Of a stretch of 64,000 nucleotides of DNA, positions 35,965 through 46,314 are shown piece after piece. Both the position numbers and the translations under genes were made by a program. The stretch comes from Catonia carolina (Eukaryota > Arthropoda > Insecta > Hemiptera > Achilidae): the NCBI GenBank assembly GCA_035578175.1, contig JAQMRL010000022.1:4695501-4759500 (forward strand). The letters run 5' to 3'. Numbering within the stretch: the first letter of the stretch is position 1; each line of letters starts with the position of its first letter. A model generated the notes under the pieces. It made no database searches, was not told the origin of the DNA, and saw only the letters and a program-made list of their open reading frames with translations.

Positions 35965-36155
35965 GACACACAAAAAGAAGTCTAGAAAGATCTAGACTTG
36001 CCCTCCATAAGAGAAGAAATTAAACAACATAGCGAAAAACATTATAAAAACAAGAAGACCATCAGAATCTATAAGCGATTAATCTCCTCGACAACAGCGA
36101 AGATACTCACAGACTGAAACTTTTTAAAATACCAGACTTACCTCTACGATTTTGT
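35965..36155 (+). pseudogene. Jockey-like LINE, extreme ORF2 C-terminus
   Basis: Plus strand reads KDLDLPSIREEIKQHSEKHY in one frame and, after a shift, HRLKLFKIPDLPLRF in another. The family pattern is H.DL..PTI.EEI..H..K followed by RRLKR.KP.DL..RF. One frameshift and a stop show decay. Confidence 0.6.
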
Positions 36156-36690
36156 CAAATATTAAAAACTTTTTTCTTTTCTACTTCAACTTCTAATCAT
36201 CGTCATTTCATAATAGGCATCGTTATCTTCTATATCATGGTCATCATTTCCAGCTGCAACAACTTTGTGTTTCAAGATGTTGATTCACAGTTCATCAAAT
36301 TTAGTCTTGTATATATACACATGTCTACTTTTTTCACATTTAGTGTTATTGAAACACATTACTGAGTGTGGATTTCATTTTATTTCGTCTTTGCTTAAAG
36401 TTTTTGTATTTATAAACTGATTCTAAAAGAAATACACTGTTACAAAAAAAAGTCTAAAAATATAATTTAAACGAATACGCAGCTTGATAATAATTACACA
36501 TTATGGGTAAAGTAACAAGGAACGACAAAGAATACAAAATAGAGAAACTAGAAATTAGACATAAAGAAGTACGAAAAATAGGTAAATAAAAATGAAAACA
36601 AGAAATAGGACAAATAACAGCCCACTAAATACTGCGTGCAATACTACCGTACATTTTATAGAAGACACGGATTAAGTAAAAATAACGATC
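36156..36690. other. AT-rich DNA without a recognised feature
   Basis: Nothing recognised. Confidence 0.45.
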
Positions 36691-36696
36691 TACTAT

Positions 36697-36868
36697 GGCC
36701 GGCCCGTAGTATAGTGGTCATCTTAACTGGATTATATGCCTCAGGGTATCGGGTTCGATTCCCCGGCCAGATCTGGTATTTTTTCATCACTCATTTTTAT
36801 CTTTCATCCCTTTTTGCATTACCATTATAATATGCAGAACAGTCAGACATAAAACAAAAAAACATCAA
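36697..36868 (+). mobile_element. SINE-D, full-length, tRNA-like head
   Basis: Head GGCCGGCCCGTAGTATAGTG (A-box TAGTATAGTGG) and GGGTTCGATTCCCCGGCC (B-box). GGCCGG at the start pairs with CCGGCC after the B-box like an acceptor stem. The body TTTTTTCATCACTCATTTTT is followed by a family-specific tail: TTGCATTA...TAATATGCAG, AACAGTCAGACATAAAACA and an A run. It is tRNA-derived but not a functional tRNA, because the body between the boxes does not fold into a normal anticodon arm. No clear TSD. Confidence 0.75.
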
Positions 36869-38620
36869 TGAAATTGGAATATTAATGAATGTGATAGCAT
36901 CGAGGAAAACAAACGAATTGTATTTCGTTGTAGTAAGTCGTTAAACTGTATTATTACAGCTTATATTAACAATTAAAATCTGTGAGTCAGTGAGTTCCTA
37001 TAAACTTGATATTTTTGTTAATCTGTATTTGATGTTGAAAATAAAAAAAAACATTGTTCTTCAGTCATGTGAACATACAGAACGAGATGATACGGAAAAT
37101 ATATTGAAATTGTTGGTGAACCGGAAATATAGTTGTAATATCTGTCTGTTTTATAATGCGAAGGATAGGGTTAGGTAGTTTGTGGGAGAAGATAAAATTT
37201 ACAAACCTGGTAAAGGTGGTTTCGTTTCAGAAACTTGGTTTGTTGTTGCATATGAAGAAAGTTAATCTGCTGATTCTATGCTGCTATACGAGATAGAGAA
37301 GTATTTTATTGCTGGGATCTCTGGGTTGCCAAGGTTACACAAGGCAGAATCAATTTATGAGGTCATCGCTTCAAGAACGATCCCTCGGGAAGAAAGTAGC
37401 CCTGTAATGATTATCGAAGTCCTCCACATCTGTTCCTACTTTATTTTATGGGATATCGCTAGGACTCGAGCCCCAGATCATTTTAGCTGTACAGTTTTAT
37501 TGAATTAATACAGACAAAACAAATAGAAATGAAGAATACAGTCGGTTTACTCTTTTTCCAATTCTACTCAATTCATTTAATTAAATTGTTCAATTCATGA
37601 GTTATTTTATTTTTATGAAATGTACATCTAAGTACCAGTTCAACTATTCAACATTAGTAATACATCAAGAATTCTAATAATTTATCTAATTGGTTGACGG
37701 GTAATGAGAACTTCAATTCGTACTTCTTCAAACTATTATAATAAATTTTAAAATGAATAAAAAAATTTTCTAATATAGTCAATGTATTTTCTTTTCATAA
37801 AAATAAAATATCAATTTTAGTTCAATTAATATTATTATTCTTTGAGAGGAGTTTGTTGTTAACAGTTTATTAATTTCGTTCCTGAAAAGCTGTTTCTAAG
37901 AAGAAAAAAAACAGTTTCTCTAGTATACATTTTATAAATATAAAACATTTGTGTTTTATTTAGTCAAATCGTTAAGAATCTTCCAAGAAAAAAAATAAAA
38001 TGAAATTGTGTTTGCCGGTACCGGGAATACATTTTGTGAAACATCTTTCACTATTAAACATAAATATAAGCAGAGTGCACCAATTATACAGATCTTAGGA
38101 GAGTAAATGAGCAGTGAAGAATTAAAGTGGGTTTTACAATCAGTTTAGAGTATTAAAATAAAGAAGATTTTCTGAAACAAAGGATTTTTAGTTGTATTTG
38201 AGCAGAATAAGTTTGACCGTTTATGTTTCTTTGTAGGGACATCTTTTATTTATTTATTGTGTGTTTGTTGGACAAAAAGCGGAAGCCCTTTACACCCAAC
38301 ATATTTGTTTTTAAAATTTTACTTTTGGTGGAGTTCCTTTAAGAACTCAGATACATTTTATTTTAAACTGTCGAGTGCCTTATACACTCTTGGCAGTTTG
38401 GTAGTTGTTAAGTTTGCATTTTAACTGATCAACCGTCAGTGGATATAATGTGAATGAAGTTGAGAACATAGATTTTTCCTGTCGAGTAATTTTTTGCTCT
38501 GATGGTATCTTTATTTTTTTATAATTTATTGATTGGCTTTTAAACAAACTTTTAATTAGGGCTAGTTAACATGGTAGTCTATGCTTAAAAACTAATAATA
38601 ATAAAAAAAAAACATAAATA
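36869..38620. other. AT-rich DNA; weak tRNA-like B-box at 37455-37475 on the minus strand
   Basis: No gene. The minus strand near 37460 reads GGGGCTCGAGTCCTAGC, like a B-box of a decayed SINE. The frames at 36990-37178 and 37278-37508 have no recognisable content. Confidence 0.35.
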
Positions 38621-38627
38621 TACAAAT

Positions 38628-38810
38628 AGATCGCCTTCAAGGCCCAGTGGTTAGCGTGCTAAGTAAATATTCCTGGTTCGATTCCCATTTAGGGTCTGGA
38701 AAATCATTCCAGGTTCAAATCTACAAATCCCTAACCCAAAGTATTCGGTAATGACCAAAATATGGCTTAATTGTTGAAGTGACTTTAAATACACTAAAAA
38801 ATGAAAGTAA
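38628..38810 (+). mobile_element. SINE-E, tRNA-like head copy 2
   Basis: CCCAGTGGTTAGCGTGCTAAG (A-box region) and CCTGGTTCGATTCCC (B-box), then AGGGTCTGGAAAAT, TAATGACCAAAATATGGCTT and AGTGACTTTAAATACACTAA. The reverse copy at 41085-41225 shares GTTAGCGTGCTAAG and the B-box block. Confidence 0.7.
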
Positions 38811-39629
38811 TTACACTAAATTAATTTTCAAGCTTTACAGGCGCTAGGTAAAAAGTATTGTGTTAATCTGATAATCCAAGTGAAAAATAATTTTGTCATG
38901 AAACTTAATGATTAATACCGACTAACAATCGTGTAGGACTAATTTGAACCTTTGATCCGCTTCCTTAGCGCCCAGTAACGATATCGGCTTCAAAGTTTTA
39001 CCTTACATACGATGTGCATATTATATAATGTAGGTATGTATTGTATTATATACCGGGTATCCCACGAAATTTGAACCATAGGAAAATTACATTGATTTTC
39101 ATTAGTTTGTTTATGTTTTTTTCCTACGAGTAAATGTAGTCTTGTTATAATGAGGAATCATTAGAAAATGTTTAGACCTTTACAAAATATTAATATGGCT
39201 ACATTTGAAGCTGTATTTCAGCTTAAATTCATTTAAAGAAATATATATACGTGAATGCAACTGCGTCTGTTTAAATACCTAAGTTATACTTCATACATTT
39301 CTGTGATCTCTGTGAAGTGATGGTAAGCGTACTGGTCCATTTTTGAGAGACCAGGTTAAAATCTAAGGTATAATGTTTTTTTTTGTATTGAATCATTTAT
39401 TTACGTATATAGTACAGTAACAATTATATATTTTTTTTCATTTATAAATTTTTTTATTTATTAAAAAATAAACTATAATATTATTTATTGTTATAATATA
39501 TTTCCAATATTTTTTTAACAATAAAAACTTTTTACTGTAGATGAATTCGAACCACCAATTATTTCTCCACAATAAAACGCTACCATTACTCCACAAAGGA
39601 AACTCAATTGATTCTGAAAATAATGGACA
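38811..39629. other. AT-rich DNA; tRNA-like scrap at 39310-39375
   Basis: At 39310-39375 GTGATGGTAAGCGTACTGG and CCAGGTTAAAATC look like a decayed SINE head. CCGGGTATCCCACGAAA at 39052 resembles termini of insect DNA transposons but no partner end was found. Confidence 0.35.
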
Positions 39630-39900
39630 ATATAACCTGATAAATTAGTAATAAGTTAAGTTTCAAGTTACTTAAGACTCAAGTTTTAATTTCGTACGAT
39701 GTTCCGTTCTTGAGATATTCTGTTCACACACAGATACACTGTCCCACACACGCGCGCGCGCAAACACAGACCAATCGCTAAAACATGTTTTTTGGGTTCA
39801 GGAAGTCTAAAAACATGTATATCTGGTGAAAAATCGATTTCGAAAAGTCGATATGAAAACAATACTTTCCTTCTTATATATTCATATAGGCAAGAGAAAG
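39630..39900 (-). mobile_element. Family F repeat, partial copy 3 (reverse)
   Basis: Reverse complement matches the 5' part of family F: TAAGAAGGAAAGTATTGTTT, AACCCAAAAAACATGTTTT, then an impure CG/CA/TG stretch where the other copies have a pure GT/CA run, then ATCTCAAGAACGGAACAT. It stops there, so it is truncated. Confidence 0.7.
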
Positions 39901-40040
39901 AAAAAAAAGAGTAAGCATGAATGAGTTCTGTACAGAAAATTTAAATTCAGTTTAAATAAACTAATCTGTATTGGTTTCTACATTGAATATTGTAGATAAA
40001 ACAATAGTCGAATGCCGGTCGTTGAAATAATAATTGATTC

Positions 40041-40318
40041 TGTTAAAGATCGCAGAAAGGAGATGAAACGGAACTGGAGCATGTAATCAAGGTAGATAAG
40101 TGACTGACAGTTATAAGTAGGGCAAGGTCGGGGGAGAGGGCGCCGTGTATCAGTTCAAGAGAGGAAAACAGTGTTGTATTGATCGGGGAGAGCAGGCCCA
40201 GTAAACACGAGTGGCCAGCTCGTTGGGTGACTGCCAATGTGACACGCCAGAACGCCGCCTCAAGACAACAGTCATGGTCTGGTTGGTCGCTTTCCTCCAA
40301 TCGCCTTGCTGTCACCAG
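40041..40318 (+). other. Possible host first exon (5' UTR plus 15 codons)
   Basis: A GC-richer patch ending at a plausible splice donor, CACCAG|GTAATC at 40318/40319. An ATG at 40274 in good context (GTCATGG) opens MVWLVAFLQSPCCHQ, exactly 15 codons to the donor, with a hydrophobic start like a signal peptide. TATCAGTTC near 40146 fits an arthropod initiator; no TATA box. The minus strand also has a 90-codon frame of no known content. No second exon could be identified, so this stays a hypothesis; a transposon scrap is the main alternative. Confidence 0.25.
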
Positions 40319-41084
40319 GTAATCTTACATGACCCGAAGAAGTTAATCGAGAATATTTTTATTCTATGATAAAATCAGAATGACATGGAATTACAATATT
40401 ATTGTAATAAACTGTTGACTATTTATTCTACCCAAAAAAACAAACTACGTTAATCGTTCAGAATCAATTCTAATAACACTTCACACAGATAACTAAATTT
40501 TAATGAATCATTCACCCTGAAATTCTATTCCAATGAACATATCTGGTGAATACGATCATAAATTCTTGTCATATAAAATACTATGCATTTGAACGATTAA
40601 TCTTAAAATCTTCAAAACGTTTATCTTTGTTAAAACTCTTTTCCCGTTAAAGAAGCGAGTTTTTTTGTAGTTGGAATTTCTTCCCCTCTGATGATCAAAA
40701 GAACAATATTTTTCCCTGCGAAGTGAATCAACTAATTTATTTCTTTTCTCTGTAAACAAATTACCTGTGTTATTAATTTCAGTGAAAATAATTAGTTTGT
40801 TTTCTTTTACCATTTAAATGAAAACAAGTTAGGTACTTCCGTCATTTTTAAAGAAAAAAAGATTAAATTTGAAATTGAAGGTTATTACTTTACAGTAGTT
40901 ACTTTACACAGAATTACAATGTGCGTGAATAATGTCATAGCTATTTTTATCTTTTCGGTAAAATCAGAATATTATCTTCCTGATAGATGTATTTTTATTC
41001 ATACTAAACGCGTAAATACCTTCATGTTACATTTTTTATGATTTATTATTTTAATGGTCGTAACAACTGCTTCGTTATTAGATT
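40319..41084. other. AT-rich DNA; one unrecognised 85-codon minus frame
   Basis: The minus-strand frame 40556-40813 begins MVKENKLIIFTEI and is lysine/arginine-rich, with no motif I know. It is most likely a chance frame. Confidence 0.35.
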
Positions 41085-41225
41085 GTAGTGGGCTGTGGTA
41101 TAGTATTGGTGGGTTTAAACGTATAATAATTCCTCAAACCCTAACCGGTAATCGAACCTGGGACATTCCGCTTTGCAGCTTAGCACGCTAACTACTGCTC
41201 CAAATTGGCAACCAATAAAATTTTT
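41085..41225 (-). mobile_element. SINE-E copy 3 (reverse)
   Basis: Reverse complement has GCAGTAGTTAGCGTGCTAAG, CCCAGGTTCGATTACCGG and GTTAGGGTTTGAGGAAT, matching SINE-E head and proximal body. The tail is degraded. Confidence 0.65.
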
Positions 41226-42589
41226 AAATTATTACGCATTAGTTATTTAAATCATTTATATAAACCTGTAATCACTTTTAAGAACAGTTTGTTAAATTAT
41301 GAATAAATTATAGTAGACTAACGATTAGTTTTCATATGAGTTATTTACTTTTCGATTAAATTGTTACTAGGAAAATAAACTGAGTACACAAATGCAATAA
41401 CAAATCAAAAGGTTATTTTCCTACATCAAACTAGAATAAATTGGTAACATCTTTGAATGAAATATCTAATTTTAAAAGTTTATTTCACTTCAATGAATAT
41501 TTAACCTCAGTGTTTCAGAATTTTTAACTCATTTTAACCTACGATCAAAACTTTCCTTATATGTCATAAGAAAATTATAATTAATTTAAATTTGTAAGTT
41601 CAACATTTGTTAGTTGTGAGGGTAATAATAGTAATAGCAGGTCTAGTAATAGTCACGCATTCACAACCGCAAATTAAAGGTTAAAAGGGCTGCCTTCATT
41701 GCATAGTCTTCCTACCAAATTCAATCCAAAAGTGATTGGTTCGCTACCATTCCACCGCTCTTCCAAATTAAAGAGGAAATTTGCTGCCGTAACTGTCACA
41801 CATCAACTTAATTGGTTTTCAATAGTCAAATAAACCAATAGCGTAGCAGCCTACCCTTCCCTTCATTATTTTCTCAGCTGAATTAACAGAAACGACTTCA
41901 AACACAAAATTCTGTCAGACAGCTTATAATTGTCATCATACACGAGAACTCAATAGTTTTAAACTAACCTTATTTGCAAAAGGTTAAACATTTTTATGAA
42001 TTTTGTAACATGCTGCCCTTACAAACTGACGTAAAAATTGTTTCATTCAAAGACAAAATAAAATAAATTACCATGATTTCTGATAAAATGTTAATTACTG
42101 CATAATAATATCCGATATTGTTTACCTGTAATTTAGTCTATACTTTTCTTTTTTTGCACTACATAGATTTAGCGAATCACACCTCCCGGCATCTAACGCC
42201 GATTTTAGTTTTGTTTGTATAGTTAACGAGGTATTTTAATATAATACAATTCAGACTTTGTGTTTATTAAAGTTTGTGTTTATTTTTTACTGGACTATTT
42301 TACGTCATTCTCTTCAGAATTAAATTTTCTACAAATTTTGATAAAAATGTTTACTTATTTGTTACCAATTTAACAAAGTTAATCTACTTTAAACCTAAGA
42401 AAGGCATATTTTTCAAGATCTAATTTTGCGTATTTTGTCAAATATCTCAGAAATGACTGCACTAACAGACGTGAAACAGGTCTGCTTCAAATTTTCAGCT
42501 CATTTTGCATAAAATCTGTTCAATTACCAACTTTAATTAATGCCCTAAAAATGTATGTATGAATTCATTTCACAAAGGGAATTTAATTC
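41226..42589. other. AT-rich DNA, nothing recognised
   Basis: A slightly GC-richer patch at 41640-41880 contains no recognisable frame or repeat. Confidence 0.45.
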
Positions 42590-42733
42590 CAGCCGAAATA
42601 TTTCGCTAGCCGTAACTCTTTTAAGAATGTTTTCGGACCCATGTTTACTGAAATTTGTTTTGTTATTTTTAACTGTATAATCAGTTCCTGAAGTATAAAC
42701 CGTTCCTCATAAAACACTCTGTATAATCAAACA
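42590..42733 (+). mobile_element. Family I foldback, end fragment
   Basis: Matches the right arm of the element at 7481-8781: CGAAATATTTCG, then TTTTCGGACCCATGTTTACT, TAACTGTATAATCAG and the terminus ACACTCTGTATA. It carries only one arm. The next 100 bp (to 42860) contain TTCGATTCCCGACAAGG, a possible SINE-E B-box remnant. Confidence 0.55.
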
Positions 42734-42986
42734 TTAAATGTCTTTCTATAGGTTTTTAATTCGATTCCCGACAAGGATCTGAAAAATAATGATATTCTTC
42801 CGACCACACATAAGATATTTCAGAAGCTATTAAGTCACTTATGACCAAGAAAATAAAAATTACATAAAATCGAACTACATATATATCATTTAGCTATCTT
42901 ACGTTTAGACTATTTAGACATCAAGAGATTAAAATGATATTCTACAGACTTATTATAAAATAACATGATAAAACTGTACATGATAT

Positions 42987-43706
42987 TGTGACACTTATCC
43001 CTAAAGTCCGTTTTGGGATCTGGATAAATTAAATAATTAACACACTAATGTTTAAAAGTACAAGTATTTATTACAGTTAAAAATTTACAATCAAATAAGC
43101 GACTAAAATCTACAGGTAAATTACTATTAAATTTTTTAACAAGTAACGAACTAACTAAAGTTAATTAATACAATAAATAACTTAAACAATTTACTACTTC
43201 AAAAAAAACGATACAAAATAAATAAAAAATAAATAATAGCCAGTTTTTCGCAGTAACGTTGACCTCTTCTAACGTAGTGGTATGCACTGTGGAATACGCC
43301 GACCTAATCACAGACAAAACGTTACTAACTCTGGACCTTAAGCAACCCGGCGCTTTTATAGGTGGGGTGATGGAAAGTTCGAGTAAAGACAGAGATTTTC
43401 AATATAATAAAAAAATAATAAATATTTCTGACGGCTTCCGGATAAATCTTAAACAACTGTGAAGAAACTATAATTGAATAGGTATTGTAAAAAAGGCAAT
43501 TATCTAAATAGGTTACCACCTGACTCTTTCACAATAGTTATTCAACAATCGTTCCTACCTGACTATAAAAGACCCTTTATGACTATTTCTTTAAAACTCT
43601 ATTATTACTCCTTTTTATCACTATTTATTTATTTACCTTAACATTTATAAATTTTCGGTCCCCTTAGAAAACTCTCGAATACTCTTTACTTTTCAGTATT
43701 GTCACA
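42987..43706 (-). mobile_element. Solo LTR with ATAT target duplication
   Basis: In minus orientation it begins TGTGACAATACTG and ends AAGTGTCACA. ATAT flanks both ends (42983-42986, 43707-43710), as expected for a Ty3/Gypsy-type 4-bp duplication. Inside, in the same orientation, are a TATA box (CCTATAAAAGCGCCGGG, near 43360) and later TAATAAATACTTG as polyadenylation signal. No internal domain adjoins either end. The frames at 43259-43462 and 43325-43519 lie within it and are not genes. Confidence 0.8.
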
Positions 43707-43710
43707 ATAT

Positions 43711-44272
43711 ACATTATTATTATTATTGGAGAACGGATATAACAAAAACACATCAGAAAATTAACTCTCAATTCTACCAAAGAAATATACGTTTACTTGG
43801 TCAAAATTACTCATGGACCATAACTAGTTAATTTACTAAGTGATTGTACGCCCGATCTGACCCTTTGGCTCAACTATGGGCTTTAAGGTAAATCCATCGC
43901 ATAGAAAGATCATCCAAACAATGCAAATAAAATGTTTCGAACTGTAAAACAATGCCCCTGTTTATGTAACTTACGAAACGCTTCACAACGACTTAAACGT
44001 TCCACTCGTCACAATATTAACATAACAATTTTACAATACAATGGATTCAAAATGTGACGCACACACCAACACGCTCGTACTAAATAGGTGCCCGCGATTC
44101 ATCCTGGGTAACCCCACGAAAAGACTTAAACGCCGGTGGCCAAGAGACCTTTCCAGATGAATCAATGACGGAGCTATGGTACTGACAGATAGCTCATTCA
44201 ATATTAAAATCATGTGTATGAAGTAGGCTGTTTCATATTTATTTATTGTTAATCTTTAACAGATTTTAAAAA
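43711..44272. other. AT-rich DNA, nothing recognised
   Basis: The 60-codon minus frame at 44031-44213 has no recognisable content. Confidence 0.4.
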
Positions 44273-44657
44273 ATCTGGTGTGAAACACTCACACAACTTT
44301 CTCTTGCCAATGAAAATAATTAACAATACAACCTAACATTAGTAATAAAACATTAGAAGTAAACAAATACCTAACACCAATAAACATAACCTAATTTAAA
44401 TCATGAGTGAAAGACGCAAAATGAAAACCTACCTCAGTTTGGGTTAAAAATACGGAAAATCAATCTTTCATGCTAAACTAGGCTCTGCAGAAAAAATGCT
44501 TACATTAAATGTTGTAAATCTTTTAATTTCCTATTGTTGTAAAATACATTCTAAGGCTGAAATATTAAAAAATCTATTTAACATTTTCGTGAGAAAAACA
44601 GAAAATTTCTAATTACCGCTTTACAAAGCGTTATACAAAGAAATGTTAATAAAAGTT

Positions 44658-44950
44658 TGTAATGTGCCAAATTTACTGAACATCTGGAATTGTTTATTTT
44701 TTGAGTTTATTAAAATGATAAACATCTCCAGCTGATTATTATTTAAGAATTTTTTAAAATTATTTCACATTAACAAAATTATTTTAATAAAAAGTTATTT
44801 ATTTCAGTTGCTAGGCGACTAGAGAAGAATAAGATAAATTTTGTACAAAATTATTTCAGTGAGGGGCAAGATGGCGGAGTGAGTAGGCGGGTCCCTCACT
44901 CAGTCTTTAATAAATAGTTAATATCGAGAGGAATATTTTATATCTTTACA
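44658..44950 (+). repeat. 5' LTR
   Basis: TGTAATGTGCC...CTTTACA. Contains AATAAATAG as polyadenylation signal near 44910, a CTCACTCAGTC initiator-like motif just upstream, CAAGATGGCGGAGTGA (YY1/Pho-like), and the palindromic GTTGCTAGGCGAC at 44807-44819. Confidence 0.88.
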
Positions 44951-44979
44951 AATTGTCACCCTGATGTGGGGAAGTATCC

Positions 44980-45792
44980 ATGCCTTTCGGATTAGAGAAT
45001 AGGGAAACAAATATGAATAATAATAGCAGGAATAATAATAATGGTAATATATCGATAAACATGTTACAACAACTCATGTTGTTAGTAAAAAATTTAAACA
45101 GCAAATTTGATGAACAGGTAGAAAATTTAAACAGCAAGTTTGATGAACAGATAGAAAATTTAATCAATAAAGTGGATAAAAGTTTTAGCAATTTAAATAG
45201 TAAAATGGATAGACGAGAGGAAAGATTGGGAAGGAGAATAGATAGTTTAAACTATAAATTGGATAAGCGGGAGAAAAACATAAAGGAATTAAGAGAAGGG
45301 ATCAAACAGGATAATATAAAATTAATAGAGAATGTAAGAAAAAGTCTAGAAGATGTTAACAAAAATACTAAATCAATACAAAAAGAAGTACCAAATATTA
45401 TAACAGATAGTAATGACAATAAGAATAATGATAAAAATGTGAGAGAAAAACAAATATTTGAGGTTATATCAACAAAAAATTATTTGGATGATGGTTTGAA
45501 AGAATTAAGAAATCAAGAAACAATAGATGGTCAAGTAATTACGGATCTTTCATTGGAAAAAGGAATTCAATCTGATTTAACAGAAAATAGCAAGAAATAT
45601 TTAAAATTAATAAACAGGAAAAAAGTGATTTCACAGTTTATGAAAAAATTAATCTATGAAGGTATGAATGTTATAAATAAATATGATAAACATAGTGACT
45701 GGAAACCAAGTGTTGATAGGTATACAAACCACAATAAGTGTAAAGAAAAGAAATCAATGTACATTATGTTGTTATGTGTGTTATGTTTATAG
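44980..45792 (+). CDS. Coiled-coil Gag-like protein of the non-autonomous LTR element
   Basis: A 270-residue protein that starts 30 bp after the 5' LTR and is the only ORF of the element. Residues ~1-30 are asparagine-rich (MNNNSRNNNNGN). Residues ~35-110 form a predicted coiled coil with heptad-like LNSKFDEQ repeated, then RREERLGRRIDSLNYKLDKR, very rich in K, E, D, N. The middle (about 150-215) has the block LRNQETIDGQVITDLSLEKG. Near the C-terminus is SDWKPSVDRYTNHNKC followed by a hydrophobic MYIMLLCVLCL end. There is no zinc knuckle, protease or RT motif. Similar N-terminal coiled coils occur in Gag of insect Gypsy-like elements. I infer that this is Gag's N-terminal part joined, by internal deletion, to the last residues of Pol, and that it could assemble with full-length Gag. 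A later ATG at 45013 is an alternative start; 44980 is chosen because it extends the frame and directly follows the LTR leader. Expression would be from the 5' LTR. Confidence 0.65.
   Translation: MPFGLENRETNMNNNSRNNNNGNISINMLQQLMLLVKNLNSKFDEQVENLNSKFDEQIENLINKVDKSFSNLNSKMDRREERLGRRIDSLNYKLDKREKNIKELREGIKQDNIKLIENVRKSLEDVNKNTKSIQKEVPNIITDSNDNKNNDKNVREKQIFEVISTKNYLDDGLKELRNQETIDGQVITDLSLEKGIQSDLTENSKKYLKLINRKKVISQFMKKLIYEGMNVINKYDKHSDWKPSVDRYTNHNKCKEKKSMYIMLLCVLCL
45086..45166 (+). repeat. 33-bp tandem duplication inside the Gag-like ORF
   Basis: AATTTAAACAGCAAATTTGA and the following GAACAGGTAGAA recur 33 bp later with few changes, encoding NLNSKFDEQVE and NLNSKFDEQIE. It is a recent internal expansion of one coiled-coil segment that keeps frame and heptads. 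Confidence 0.8.
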
Positions 45793-45892
45793 TTTATAGT
45801 TTGGTTATAGTTTGTTTATAGTTGTTTATGGTTTGTTTATAGTTTGTTTATAGTTTGTTTGTAGCTTATAGTTTATAGTTTATTTGGTTAAT
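45786..45892 (+). repeat. Minisatellite of ~11-bp TTTATAGTTTG units
   Basis: About nine imperfect repeats of TTTATAGTTTG directly after the ORF stop, within the retrotransposon. Non-coding. Confidence 0.8.
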
Positions 45893-46020
45893 AGTATTGT
45901 AAGGTCGCTTAGTAACAATTTTTAAAACATTTTGGAATTAAATTTATCAAACAAATTCAAAATTTAGATTATCATAAAAATTTCTTTTTGTTTTCAAAAT
46001 TGAATTGTGGGGATATATTT

Positions 46021-46314
46021 TGTAATGTGCCAAATTTACTGAACATCTGGAATTGTTTATTTTTTGAGTTTATTAAAATGATAAACATCTCCAGCTGATT
46101 ATTATTTAAGAATTATTTAAAATTATTTCACATTAACAAAATTATTTTAATAAAAAGTTATTTATTTCAGTTGCTAGGCGACTAGAGAAGAATAAGATAA
46201 ATTTTGTACAAAATTATTTCAGTGAGGGTCAAGATGGCGGAGTGAGTAGGCGGGTCCCTCACTCAGTCTTTAATAAATAGTTAATATCGAGAGGAATATT
46301 TAGTTTTCTTTACA
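46021..46314 (+). repeat. 3' LTR
   Basis: About 98% identical by eye to 44658-44950. Differences are one base near position 110, GGGGCAAG against GGGTCAAG, and a few bases plus one indel just before CTTTACA. High identity implies a recent insertion. Confidence 0.88.

Larger units (their letters stand above)
44658..46314 (+). mobile_element. Complete two-LTR, non-autonomous retrotransposon (1,657 bp)
   Basis: Two ~294-bp LTRs in the same orientation, AGTT target duplications at 44654-44657 and 46315-46318, and an internal region of about 1.07 kb with one ORF. There is no protease, reverse transcriptase, RNase H or integrase. A purine-rich GTGGGGATA lies just upstream of the 3' LTR as possible polypurine tract. 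A primer-binding site was not identified with confidence; TGTCACCCTGATGTGGGG at 44954-44971 is the candidate. The 4-bp duplication and TG...CA ends suggest Ty3/Gypsy. It would need Pol supplied in trans. Confidence 0.85.

Noticed and set aside
36697..36770. A functional tRNA gene
   Set aside because: A- and B-boxes and an acceptor-like pairing are present, but the anticodon arm does not fold properly and a SINE body and A-rich tail follow; related tails occur elsewhere.
40556..40813. 85-codon lysine-rich minus frame as a host gene
   Set aside because: No recognisable motif, AT-driven composition, no supporting splice or promoter signals. Probably a chance frame.
45786..45892. TTTATAGTTTG repeats as a polypurine tract or regulatory array
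   Set aside because: The polypurine-like GTGGGGATA lies much closer to the 3' LTR. The repeats look like slippage-generated minisatellite.
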